From: Talinum fruticosum
Lineage: Eukaryota; Streptophyta; Magnoliopsida; Caryophyllales; Talinaceae
DNA: 64,000 nt
Assembly (NCBI GenBank): GCA_021018815.1
Contig: JAITYX010000012.1
Location: forward strand, 9,411,001 to 9,475,000
Direction of reading: 5' to 3'
Shown: positions 53,300-64,000 of the stretch, piece by piece
Layout of the letters: every line of letters starts with the position of its first letter
Position numbering within the stretch: the first letter of the stretch is position 1
Notes under the pieces: model-generated
What the model was told of the DNA's origin: nothing
Seen by the model: only the letters and a program-made list of their open reading frames with translations
The model's database searches: none
Program-made: the position numbers and the translations under genes

Positions 53300-54483
53300 A
53301 AAGCCCAATGAGCTATCGGGATGCTAGCAGCTCAATTTTTCATCAACCAAGGACAACTATACAAGAAAACCAACACGAGGATTAGCTTACTTTATGTCAA
53401 CCAACATGAAACAAAGCGCATAATGGATGAAATTCATGGTGAGGAATGTGGACCCCATATGAATGGAGGGATGTTGGTCCAGAAGATTCAAAGGCTAGGA
53501 TATTATTCGTCAACCATGGCAGCGGACTTCCATGAATTCGTTAAGAGATGCCACAAGTGTCGGTGTATACAAATTTACAACACCAGCCACCATCGTTTCT
53601 TATGACACTTGCATCACCCTAGCCATTCTTGGTTTAGGGAATTGATATTATTGGTAAAGTGATCCCTAAAGGAACAGGGGTTCACGAATTTGTGTTAGCA
53701 ACAATTGACTACTTCACCAAGTGGGTAGAAGTAGCCTCTTACTCCACCTTGATGTCAAATCAGGTAGCTAAATTCATCACTTGGAACATCATTTGTCGAT
53801 ATGGGGTACCCCACGAATTGATCAGTAACCATGGTAGTCACTTCAAGAAAGAAGTAGCAGACCTACTAGAGAAGTACAAGATCAAACACCACAAATCTTC
53901 TCCCTATCACCCTCGGACCAATGGAGTAGTCGAGGTCGCTAAAAAATATCTCGCAAAATAGTGGAGAAGATGGATGTCAGCTATAAGGATTGGCTCGACA
54001 AGTTACTCTTTGCCTTATAGAGCTACCGAACTTCTATCGGAACCTTTATGGAAGCAACACCCTACTCCTTAGTGTATGGCATGGAAGCAGTCCTTCCAAT
54101 AGAAATCGTCATTCCCTCATTACGGATCATTACCGAGAGTCGAATTCTCGAGCGGAATGGGCTAAGGCATGCTATGAAAAGTTAGTATTGCTAGATGAAA
54201 GGTGCCTCAATGCCTTACATAATGTCCAAATATATCAAACACGTATATCAAGAGCATTTAACAAGAAAGTGAAGCCTCATAATTCGTAGGTTGGAGATTT
54301 GGTCCTTAAGGATATTAAAGCACCAATCCAGGATCCTCGAGGAAAATTTAAGCCTAACTAGCAAGGCCCATTTGTGCCTAATCGAATACTTGCCAGGAGG
54401 AGCAGTAAAATTGACTAATTTGGATGGTGAAGAGATCTTTCAGTACACAAATCTAGATCAGCTTAAGAAATATTATGTTTAGC
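53300..54483 (+). pseudogene. Tat-lineage integrase
   Basis: The zinc domain has IHGEECGPHMNG and CHKCRCIQI (53430-53572). The core follows: ATIDYFTKWVEVASY (first Asp), LISNHGSHFKKE and HPRTNGVVEVAKK (Glu). The second catalytic Asp, normally SDNG, has become Asn (SNHG), so the core could not work. The C-terminal part reads VGDLVLKDIKAPIQDPRGKF then LPGGAVKLTNLDGEEIF and NLDQLKKYYV, ending at 54481. Stops at about 53600, 53960, 54018 and 54287 break it. Confidence 0.88.
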
Positions 54484-54976
54484 ATGATTACTAAATGGAT
54501 GGCAACGGGCCAAGTCCGGCCCAACCAAGCCACGCTATGACAGGCGCCGGCCACCACCCAAACAACGATGGGTTGGCCGTACTCGAACAATTCCCCTGGT
54601 TTAATCTCTCGCAATTGTTTATTTCAACGGTCCAATCGGATAGTCCGATTATTAAATTAATTGTTGGATGGTCCAATTAGATGGTTCAATTAATTCCTTA
54701 ATTATTTCCATTAATTTTAAGGATGGTCTAAATAGGCGGACCAATTTATTTACTCCTTTAGGTGAGCGATTCAAAATAAAATAAAGCATAAAAGTGAGCA
54801 TAAAACTTACCTTTTACTTTTATTTAATAAAAGGTAAGCCTACTACTTACCCGAGTACATAGCTAATAAAAGGTAAAAACAAGCATACTAATAAAAAATA
54901 AACTCTTCTAAAAAGGCAAAACTAATCTTCCTAAGTTCTTTTATTCTTCCTAAAAACTCTCTCTAAAAATAGAGTC
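54484..54976 (+). other. spacer between integrase and antisense ORF
   Basis: GC-rich at first, then AT-rich with a repeated AATAAAAGGTAA motif (54826-54900). No coding seen. Confidence 0.6.
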
Positions 54977-56541
54977 CTAGTCTATATTCACTTTCTTCCC
55001 TTTCGGATCACTAAACTCAGCTCCGTCATCTAGGGAGCGCTTCTTGAGCTCCTCAATTCTGCTGGCCCTCCTCTCTTCAACTTCTTTAGCCTCATATTCC
55101 CTTCCGGGGGCTCGTTCATTAATTTGAGAGTTTACTTAGCGAATATGGAGTGGTACGAGAGCAAGAACGACTTCTTGGGGATCCGGCTCTCGAGCCTTTA
55201 GTGCCTTGCGACGTTTGGGGTCTACTTCTATTATCCACTCTAGATAATATGCAGATACCATAGTGGTAGGCTCATCTACAAGTTTCGGTAGCTTCGGCAG
55301 TACGAGGTCACGAATTAACTCGCCTAGAACTGCCAAAACCTTTGAGCGGTTCGAAGGTAGCGAGCCAAATGCAGTCCAAATGAGGAATCACTTGCTCTTA
55401 TCCCATTTGCTACAACACACGATTAGGAAAATAGTAGGTACTGGTTTTTAACCTAGCAGGCGTACAAAGGTTGTTGTCCGGTATGTGTCCTAAATTGGGA
55501 CACTTTCCAGAGTGTGTAATATACCATTCAATGGTATCACTATGGTTTTTAAGCCAATCCTCCCACCACGAATTAGGATGATCGGTTACCACATCTAACC
55601 GCTTCCACCGACATAAGTGTATCACCAAATACGTGCCCACTCTTGTAGGAGCTTGGATAAGTTGTAGATGCTCCATTAACCAAATCAGTATACAACGAGA
55701 TAAAAAACATAAGAGTTCCGCACAGTCAAATTCAACCTTATTTACGGCCCAATAGGAGCAAAAATAAAACAAAAAAAAACAAGAAGGATAAAAAAGTAAG
55801 ACTTCGGACAAAAACCGGAGGCTTTTTCAACCTCGACGGCGCCGAACTGCCACCCTATGGCCGGCGTCGCCAACCTTATTTCACTGTTTGGTCCTGGTTA
55901 GTATGTTTTGCTTACCTCCAATAATAGGGGCTCCTAGCAAAGTTCTCCTCCGGATTGGCCTCAACCTGGTCTAACCCTATAAGAGTTTCAACCACCATCA
56001 GCAAAGTCGAGGAACAAGTAATCCTCCAACCGCTCAACAAAACTTAGCAATGCTGCGGGCGCCATATCCCTATGGCCTCCTACTAATGAAAAACCACCTA
56101 TCGGATAGGTGATGATGTCTAGGAATGAGGATGGACTCGATGACGAATACATCAGGCGGTAATGCTTCATTAGATTCATTAAATCCACCTAATTCCCAAT
56201 AAGAATCCAACCTAGATTCCTATTGTTTATGTTCGGATAGTGTTTGTAGGTTTCGTGCATATTCTCGGAAGATTTGGGCATAATAGGTTTTATACGGAAT
56301 TGAATGCCCAATATAGCATCAAACTCTTTAGGCAGGGGACACAATTCCTTACCCCTAACCTCGAAAACATAGTAGTGTGAATCCCAATAGGCCACAGGCC
56401 ACAGCAGCCCTTAGAAAAGTGCAATAGGCTTTCACTTGTTGAATACTTGAATAGGGTATTCAGCCCATATTGTGACAAACCTACCTTCTCGGTGTTTGTC
56501 ATCTCATGCATCCAACGAGATAACTCAATCATGAAATTCAT
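54977..56541 (-). pseudogene. antisense plant-mobile-domain-like ORF
   Basis: Read on the minus strand from ATG at 56541 (MNFMIELSRWMHEMTN) to TAG at 54977-54979. After a frameshift, AYWDSHYYVFEVRGKELCPL and PKEFDAILG (about 56390-56300) match the opening of the plant mobile domain found in Tat antisense ORFs. Later blocks are HRDMAPAALLSFVERLEDYL and a WYITHSGKCPNLGHIP-like piece. The end reads VSAYYLEWIIEVDPKRRKAL and a Lys/Glu-rich tail DDGAEFSDPKGKKVNID. Tat elements are known to carry such a gene in antisense between integrase and the 3' LTR. Its role is not established. At least five stops or shifts are present. Confidence 0.75.
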
Positions 56542-56544
56542 CTT

Positions 56545-58675
56545 TGAAGGAAATTGAAGGAAATTGAAGACACTAAAGGAATTCTCTTAGGATATGTTTT
56601 TGGAAAGAATTGAAGGCACTAAGGTTTAGAAGGCTTAATTTTCGGGATCCAATGAGGGTCCAATTTAGAGTTGTTCCGGATACAAGAGTCCTACTGCACC
56701 AACACCACTAAAGACCGTTGGAGCCTTGGTCTTCTACGTGGCAGGTGCCGACCAGGCCTCCCGGATCGGCCGGTCCGCTTTCTTTCGGCTCAAGCACTCT
56801 TGGGCCACTATTTTGTTTCTTCCCTTGGCCCATTTTTCGGTCAAGCTATATTATTTTGGACCATGCACTTACCAATTCCCATTTTCATTTTTATTATTTT
56901 CTTTTCAGGGAATAGGGGCTAGTGCATTTTTTGATTTGTCTTTGTAATTTTCCTCAAAATTTTTACATCAAATTAATAAAAGCAACCATTTTTTAGAATT
57001 GAGTCCTTGCATTCATCTCATTACATAGAGTTAAAGAAGTTTACAAAATACTAAACATTAAACAATAAAGCACCCTATAAGGGATTCACTAATCTTCATC
57101 ATCGGAAGCATCATCGAAGATATAATTCTCGAAGTCCTCCAAGATAGACGTGCGAAGAGCTAGCCCCGTGGTCCCAAGATTGAGAAGCTCCATGAGAGGG
57201 CCCACTATAAGACATCCGGTGGAAGTCAATCGGGTTCCCATGTCGATCAAGTGCTTGAAGAGGTGGGATATCCATACACTCTTCGAAAAACTAACCTAGA
57301 GAAACTAGGCCTCGGTTCGAAGCACTCCGATGATACGCACACCGTGAAGAACACCGAGAAGTACCCACTCTAGATGTACCACCGAGAGGGTGCTTGTTGG
57401 CCGGATGGATGTGCTTGAGCCCTCGGACCAAGAAGGTGGCCTCCCGGTGAAGACGTTCTAGATCAATGCCTCTACAACTAAGAGAAGTTAGCATATACAT
57501 TAATTAAGACTCACCTGGAAGGTTTGAAAAGTCTTCCCGAGTAAATAAGTTTCGAGATACCCCTAAGGGCGGATTGGAATCTAACATACATGGTCCGAGA
57601 TTGCTCCCAATTATACTACAAAGATTTAATGGTGTTAGTAACATTTAGCATGCAACTAAAAGTGAAGAGCATAAAACTCTTACCCCTTGCCAGTTTCTAG
57701 GGAAGGGATTCCCCACACACTCCTTTTCCGAAATTTCGGGAATTCTTATATAATGAGGAGATTCCTCGGGTTGAGAAACATCTACATTAAGACTTGGAAT
57801 GCGGATATCCTTCGAGAGAAGCTACAAAACGAGAAAGTTAATTTCCATACTAGCAATTCAACTAAAAGCAGGGAGATAGAGGATTACCAATTGGATCATA
57901 ATCTGTCCCAAATGGTGTGCATAAAAGGTATACAAATTCAAGAACTGGGTATAAGGATACCCGGTGGTCGTTTCCTCTTTCTCTTGTTAAGGAAGGGAGT
58001 GGAAGTAGAACATGGTCTAAGGTGGATCATAAGTAACGAACGGAGGCTAGGTGTTAGAGCGAATTTGAGGCGTAACTCTCTCACCAAGGTACCAGCAGAA
58101 ACCCAAAAAGACCCTTAAATAAGATTCTCCTTTCACTCAATTCCCGTGGAACGTCCACATTCCAAGGGAGTTAGAGTTGGGCCTAAGGATGGAAATTGGC
58201 CTGCACACATAATATTTTATAAAGAGACAAGCAAGCAAAAGAAAAAAACAACAAAAATTAAGAGGCCAAACGCCCGCCTATGGCGTGCGCCGACCACCAT
58301 GGTCGTGGGAAGGGGCAGTGAGGTGGGCGATGAAGGAAATTTTTCCGGGCATATTTTGAGGCAAATTTAAGAGCTTAAAAATGACATACCGAAGCCACAT
58401 GGGTTGAAACAGGACCGTAAAAAGCCTATATAATGGGCTTTAGATTGTTGAAGATAGATTTTTGCCCACGATATTGAGGTTAGAAATGTATGGTGATTTG
58501 TTGAGCTGGGCGAAAGGCGCGAGAAATATTCATACAACCACGACTATAATTTTTGCAAAACAAGTGAGATTTTTATCCGCACAGGATAAAAATATATCGG
58601 AAATAAGTGAAGAAATAGAGCATACCTTAATGATCTTCCACATGCCATATAGTGGAAGATAGTTTGTCAAGTCCT
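56545..58675. other. unassigned tail of Tat-lineage element
   Basis: About 2.1 kb between the antisense ORF and CACTA sequence. The longest open stretch is 57687-58115 on the plus strand (143 codons), which I do not recognise. No polypurine tract plus LTR start (TGTAGACACC) was found. It may contain the antisense promoter. Confidence 0.45.
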
Positions 58676-61600
58676 TCTCGAGCTTACCGAGTTGATATAA
58701 TTACATGGTTTATGCCCTTTTTCCCCTCCTTTGGACTTATCTTCAATATGTATGCCCTCTTGATGGTCAACCCTTAAATATAATGAATTGATCCCCTTTA
58801 GGCCCTTCTCTTGTGTGATCGACCATCGTGAATCTCATATCATCAACTCGGACACTGTTGTTATTGCCAACCCATTTGCACAGGACAATGGGCTCACGAA
58901 AGTCAACATAGACTAGCTCCCATATCTCCTCAATGACTCTATAATATGATATTTTAGCTACAACGGGATGTTTGTCCTTAGAGCTGGAAACATGAAGTGC
59001 ATGAGCCTCCAATGTAACCCCGCTATTTTGCACGGTGCTCCTATTAACCTTGCTCCTTGTGTAGAAAGATTATCCATATATGTGATACTCAATGTAAGAT
59101 ATGACTCCTAACTATAGCCCTCTAGCTAAGCTTACTAATGTTTGCGATATATGTTCCTGTAATTCTTCCAATTGGCTAGTAATGACTTTATCTCCGAACC
59201 AGTTGACACATGTGCAACTATGATGGGTCGAGTACCCATATCTCAGCTTTTCCTCAGTATTGTCTCCTTATGAGAGATTTGTGCTCATTAATGAACGGCA
59301 GCACTTCATCACTATTTTGAAGAATATAAAGATGTGCTTGATCCCTCATATCCCGAGTAATTATTAGAACCGTCGGCCCTAGTTTCCCCTGCCTACCGAT
59401 CTTCCCCATAAATCGACGTTTTGGAATACCAACAACTTCCATTTGGGGGTAGTATTCACAACGGAACTCAACACGCTCCTTAACTATGTATGCCTCAACA
59501 ATGCACGTTTCCGATCGGTACCAATTTCTAACATACCCTTTGAGAATTTTCATAAAATGTTCAATTTGGGGATAGAATCATACTTCGTCACCAAATGGAC
59601 AACTAGGTGCACCATGATATCAAAAAAAGAAGGTGGGAAGTACATCTCAAGTTAGCACAATGTAATGATCACACCGCACTCAAGATCATCCAATTTCTCC
59701 AAATCAATGACTTTGCTACATATGGCAATAGAGAAGAAGCAAAGTCTTGTAATCGATTGTCTAACATGTTTAGGCATCACGGCTCGGATAGCAACAAGCA
59801 GTATTTGTTGCATCAAAGCATGAAAATCGTGAGATTTAAGATCGATTAGTCTATATTAGACGTCGAAACACGTCTACTGATGTTTGAAGAATATCCGTGT
59901 GGCACTTTGAGTTTCTTCAAGGTCTCACACAAATGTTATTTTTCCCTTCTACTCAATGTGTAAGACGTCGGAGGCAAATACGTTCTCTTTCCCTTTGGTT
60001 GTGGTGCTAATTCCTCCTATATTATTATTTCACACATATCAAGTTGTGCTTTCTCTTCGTCCTTGGTCTTCCTCGGTATGTTCAAAAGAGTGCCAATGAG
60101 ACTTTCACATATGTTTTTCTCTATATGCATTACATCAAGACTATGTCTCACATAAAACTCTTTCCAATATGGAAGATTAAAAAATATTGATCTCTTAGTC
60201 CATATACCGTTTTCAAATTGATGTCGGTTTGGCTTACTCGAACTCCACGTCAAGATCCTTCACTTGGTCATAAATTAGATGTCATATTAATGGAGTTGGA
60301 GCATAATCCATCTCAGTTTTACCATTGAAAGCCTTTTTTTCCTTACGATATTGATAGGAAAAGGGAAGAAATTTTAGCAAGTACCCTCTCGTACAAATGG
60401 GGCATGCCTTGTGGCCTTTGACGATGTATCCGGACAAGTTTCTATATGTGGGGAAGTCATGATTATGGTGAAGATCATAGCTCGCAATGTAAATTGCTCT
60501 TGACGATATGCATCATAAACTGAAACACCTTCATCACATAATAGCTTTAAATCTTCAATAGGAGGCTTCAAGTACACATCTACATCATTTCCTGGTTGTT
60601 TAGGCCTAGAAATGAGCATTGACAACATAATGTACCTATGCTTCATACACAACGACAATGGTAGGTTATATATTACCAAAAGAACGAGCCAACTATTGTG
60701 TCTACTACTAAGGTCACCATGAGAGTTTATTCCGTCCATACAAAGACCCGGACGTAGATTCCATGCCTCCCTACTAAATTCCAAGAACAATGAATTGATC
60801 TTCTTCCACTGAGGAGAATCGGCATGGTTACATAGCTTGTCATCACATACTCTTCCATCAGCATGCCACGTCAAGTTCTTGGCATCGGTTACACTTGAAA
60901 ACAATTAAACCTCGGTATTATCGGAAAGTACCACAACACCTTTGTGGGAGGTCCCTCAACTCTCTCCATCGATGTTTTTCACTTTGTATCGAGGAACACC
61001 ACATTTAGGACATTCGTGTCTATGTGCATGTTCTTTTTGGTACAATACGCAATCGTTAGAGGCAGGCATGTATCTTCTTATACCCCATGCCCATAGGACA
61101 CAACATCCTCTTCTCATATGTATGTCCGGGAAGGATACTTGCATTATGGAAGTATATCTTTGAGCACACTCAGCAAGTCCATAAAACTTTTGTCACTCCA
61201 GCCATAGTCATTTTCAAGTTCATCAACCTCAACACAATTGATAAACGGGTATATTTATCACACCACAGGTAAAGAGGTTTCTCCGAATCAGCTAAAAATT
61301 GCTCCAAGTACATGTGGTTGATCAACTTATTCACGTTCTATCCACGAACCGGATCTTCGAGGTTGATCTTCTAATTTCATACTTGTTGGTTTCATTTTCA
61401 TCATACCCTTCATCTTTTCATACGCCATTATTCACGAGACTCCTTTTCCCCATGCCATACCCACACCTTATAAGTTGTGTCAAACCCATGCTGATATAGG
61501 TGTTCTTTTACAACCTTATAGGGCGAGTCTAAAGGAGTACCTTAAACACGAGCGAGAATATGGACTGTTCTCCGAATTTGGTTGCATGTTTGATGATGTA

Positions 61601-63730
61601 GACACCTAAAAAGTGTCATCCTTTTTGTCTTTTATTTATTTGTTGGTCCGAAATACCGAGTCCTGTTTGAGGATTTGGATCATGGACTTTGTTTGATTGG
61701 TACGACGAAGCCGATGAACGACAATGAACCCTCGGTACCAAATAAATAGCCTTTTGCCATGGATCGATCCAAAAATCCCATTTTTCTTTCGGACGAGTCC
61801 AAGACTAGGCCAAGCCTCTAGAGACAACGGAGTCCAATGCCGCGTACCAAGAAATTCCGGACTCGGAATTCTACATTTCGCTTCAGTCCAACCAAACAAG
61901 GAGCTGAAGTCAAGATGACGTTAGATGTTACATTTCATGATCACAAGCATCAAAGTGTTGCGTTTTGGCCCCAAGATAGTCCACCCGAGACTAGGAGTAC
62001 ACATCCTTAACAAAACGCTTGATGGTTGGCGCCCTACCTCAAAACGCTATGTTTTGGCTAAGGAATCCCGGGCAGCACGCTAGGGCACAAAACCCTTAAA
62101 AAATCACCCATGGCCGTCGCCCCTACCCATGGTTTAACCTCAAAACACTACGTTCCAGCCTGAGGAATCTCGGGGCAGCACGAAAGAGCACAAAACCCTA
62201 GAAAGCCTCTTGTGGCCGGCGCCCTTACACATTTTATCCGATTTTTGTCTCGGTTCTATTCGTTTCAATCTCATAATTATCTTGGCCCGGTTTTACTGCT
62301 GCTTTTGGATGGCTGGCCGAGCCAACCCTAGGTCATTTTCTTGACCTAACATCTCCCTATAAATAGAGAGTCTTGGCTCTCATTCTAACAATGGCTCATC
62401 CCTCAATGTCACGCTGCTAAAACCTTATTAAGAGTTATTGAATACTCATATCTATATTATGATCTCTTGGTCTCTTTTTAGCCTATTCTCATTCTACTCT
62501 CCAATCTCACCATATCCGAACCCATAAACTCCATTAATCACACATCTACCTATCTATCTCCACAAAATACTTACAAAAAGCCCCTTCAATTTATCACCGT
62601 CGCATCACCGGATCTAGATTTGAGATCCAGATTAGTAGGTAGGACAACCTGAGGGCACTCATTTTATCTTCATAACGGTTTATATTTACTTTTATACTTT
62701 TATTCGCTTTCCGTATTGTGGAGAAGAAATTGTATCGTTTTTAATTCCTCTCCACCCGATGTAATCTTTTAGTTTTTCGCTTTTTTTTCTTTTTCACTTT
62801 TCTTTCGCTTTAGTTTTTCTTTATTTTATCTTTATTGCTTTCATTATTATGTTTGGTTGCTTTTAATTTCGCATGTTGTGTGCTTGTGTTTAGATATTAT
62901 TTTAACTCGCTACTTAAACTAGTAATGGTCGTCTTTGAATAGGCTGAACGGAAGGGTTTATCCCTAGGTTTCATACCCTCGCCCCCAAATCCGATTCTCG
63001 GTTCTAGACCAATGGAGTCATTTTTTAGCCTTTTTCAGTCTTAGTTTTCCCATACTGGAAGAGCAAATTTTATCTTTGTTTTTGTTAGTTTTTCTCTCCT
63101 AAAAACTAACTGACGACTCCCACTTTTCGATTTATTTCTATTGCATTGCTTCTCGGCTTTTTTACTACGGGTAAAATTTTAGGGATCCTGATCTGTCAAG
63201 TAGGCTAGAGGCCGAGGCTAATTTCCTCCTTCATGACCTATAGCCGGCGCCGCCATCCCCTAAGTGCTGGCTTCGGCCAGCACCGTGGGGTTAGCGAGTG
63301 GTGGCTTCGGTCCAGATTAGTGTTTTCACAATGATCGGGGCCCTAAAGCCTTAGGGCACATTCAACACCCTAGCTTTTATTCTGTTCGGTTAAGAAATAA
63401 TATCCCGGGACTTTTTAAAATAATTGTCAAAATAAAATAATTAATAAAATCGTCATTCAAACTTTACCTAATTCACTTTAAATCAGATTTAATAAAACTT
63501 GGAAATCATAATGAAAGGTTCATCCCCACTTTCTAAGTCTCATCTTCAAAACCCTAAAATAATTCTTTCCAACTTTCTAAAACCAACGCCAAGCAATTCA
63601 TGGGGAAGCTCGGTCCAATCGCGATGGACCCGAGGCCGTGGTTTCTACAAATGGCAATCTCTAGAAAGTTGTTAACACCATCACAATATTCCACACTCCT
63701 TTTATCGCTATAAACCCAGGCTCGATCCAT
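58676..63730 (-). pseudogene. CACTA tnp2-family transposase, second copy
   Basis: ATG at 63730 begins MDRAWVYSDKRSVEY, then the frame is interrupted by the solo LTR. Continuing from 61596: CPKCGVPRYKVKNIDGES (61015-60962) and DAKNLTWHADGRVCDDKLCN. MLSMLISRPKQPGNDVDVYL and LKLLCDEGVSVYDAYR follow in a 176-codon open stretch (60904-60374). Then come LPYWKEFYVRHSLDVMHIEK and ICESLIGTLLNIPRK (60175-60070), the Transposase_21 core, and MKILKGYVRNWYRSETCIVE (59553-59494). RDMRDQAHLYILQ and the DUF4216 part with VTLEAHALHVSSSKDKHPVV end near 58767. Somewhat better preserved than the first copy but still broken. Confidence 0.88.
61597..63649 (+). repeat. solo LTR of the Tat-lineage family
   Basis: Begins TGTAGACACC and ends GGTTTCTACA, 2053 bp, full length against 45429-47487. 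CACTA transposase sequence continues directly on both sides. The flanks GATGA (61592-61596) and AATGG (63650-63654) could be a decayed 5-bp target duplication (3 of 5 match). Only one LTR remains, the usual result of recombination between two LTRs. Confidence 0.9.
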
Positions 63731-64000
63731 ACCTTACCCATAAACAAGAGAAGTAATTAGCCACATATAGTTCGAAAAGTATGTACTTTTATCATTTAAT
63801 TATGCACAAATAATATGACATGAGCCTAAGATCCTTCTATAGGGATATATGGTCCTAAACCCATTCAAGAATAATATGACCCTAGACCATGTAGCAAAAT
63901 CTTATCATATATTTGACAAAATTCCAGCAGCATTTCCCCTTAGTCCTTCAAGTACAACATACAAAATCGAAATGGCTAATGTATATATCCTTTCTTAATT

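Larger units (their letters stand above)
45429..58675 (+). mobile_element. Tat-lineage Ty3/gypsy retrotransposon, 3' LTR missing
   Basis: The 5' LTR is 45429-47487, followed by a degenerate primer site, a leader with tandem repeats, gag, protease, RT, RNase H, a second (archaeal-type) RNase H, integrase and an antisense ORF on the minus strand. This order, with dual RNase H and an antisense ORF after integrase, is characteristic of the Tat clade (Ogre/Retand types). No 3' LTR is found before CACTA transposase sequence begins near 58676. A solo LTR of the same family is at 61597-63649. Confidence 0.85.
58676..64000 (-). mobile_element. second CACTA element (tnp2 part), split by a solo LTR
   Basis: Minus-strand sequence closely related to the CACTA at 8927-25007. 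It spans upstream region (64000-63731), transposase start (63730), a solo LTR (61597-63649), then the rest of the transposase down to 58676. The element continues beyond the right edge. At 58676 it ends abruptly, just after the transposase C-terminus, with no CACTA terminus. Confidence 0.85.

Noticed and set aside
57687..58118. 143-codon plus-strand ORF as a new gene
   Set aside because: No recognisable motif, in the tail of a decayed retroelement. It is kept only as a note within the unassigned region.
45429..63649. Reading 45429-47487 and 61597-63649 as the two LTRs of one Tat element
   Set aside because: CACTA transposase sequence continues directly on both sides of the 61597-63649 LTR, so it is a separate solo LTR inserted in the CACTA.

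Overview
This window is repeat-rich, intron-type DNA from a flowering plant, probably a eudicot given its AT-rich base composition. The evidence is the set of element lineages: Ty1/copia elements with initiator-Met tRNA primer sites, an Athila-like Ty3/gypsy element with an ATHILA-type ORF, a Tat-lineage element with two RNase H regions and an antisense ORF, En/Spm-type CACTA elements with tnp2-family transposase, and zf-TTF-type hAT transposons. I found no convincing host gene, tRNA, rRNA or CRISPR array. Nearly everything is a transposable element or its remains, and almost every coding region carries stops or frameshifts.

Layout. 1-3284: 5' part of a minus-strand copia element (SIRE-like), its 5' LTR abutting head-to-head the 5' LTR of a plus-strand copia element of the same LTR family (about 3285-26449). 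The 3' LTR of that second element was split by a 16 kb CACTA transposon (8927-25007, TSD AAT). The CACTA was in turn split by an Athila-like retrotransposon (9540-19196, TSD TTATT). 26450-29835: anonymous sequence, including a possible decayed CACTA-like or gene-fragment-carrying element (27303-29567) with a promoter and first-exon-like segment.

29836-42735 is a four-level nest. A small internally deleted hAT (TSD CTAAAAAT/CTAAAAAC) contains a second hAT-like element (30325-42267, perfect 8-bp TSD GCTGCCCG). That contains a gag-only LTR retrotransposon (31012-41904, TSD GAGAG). Its 3' LTR contains a nearly complete autonomous hAT (36570-40083), which is the parent family of the outermost element.

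42744-45428: anonymous DNA, a short LTR-like segment, and a copia fragment cut off inside its reverse transcriptase by the 5' LTR of a Tat-lineage element (45429 to about 58675). That element has gag, protease, RT, two RNase H regions, integrase and an antisense plant-mobile-domain-like ORF, but no visible 3' LTR. 58676-64000: a second copy of the CACTA tnp2 transposase, in minus orientation, interrupted by a solo LTR (61597-63649) of the same Tat family.

The functional units are replication and transposition modules. The copia and gypsy elements supply gag, protease, RT, RNase H and integrase between LTRs with primer and polypurine sites. The CACTA and hAT elements supply cut-and-paste transposases between terminal inverted repeats. 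Only the autonomous hAT looks close to intact. Features of most interest are structural: LTR hairpins that covary, a 90-bp foldback in the CACTA, tRNA-like Pol III boxes beside a hAT terminus, and a second polypurine-like motif upstream of the 3' LTR in two different gypsy elements. LTR, TIR, TSD, PBS and PPT coordinates were read directly. Family assignments rest on recognised protein motifs, and no database search was run.
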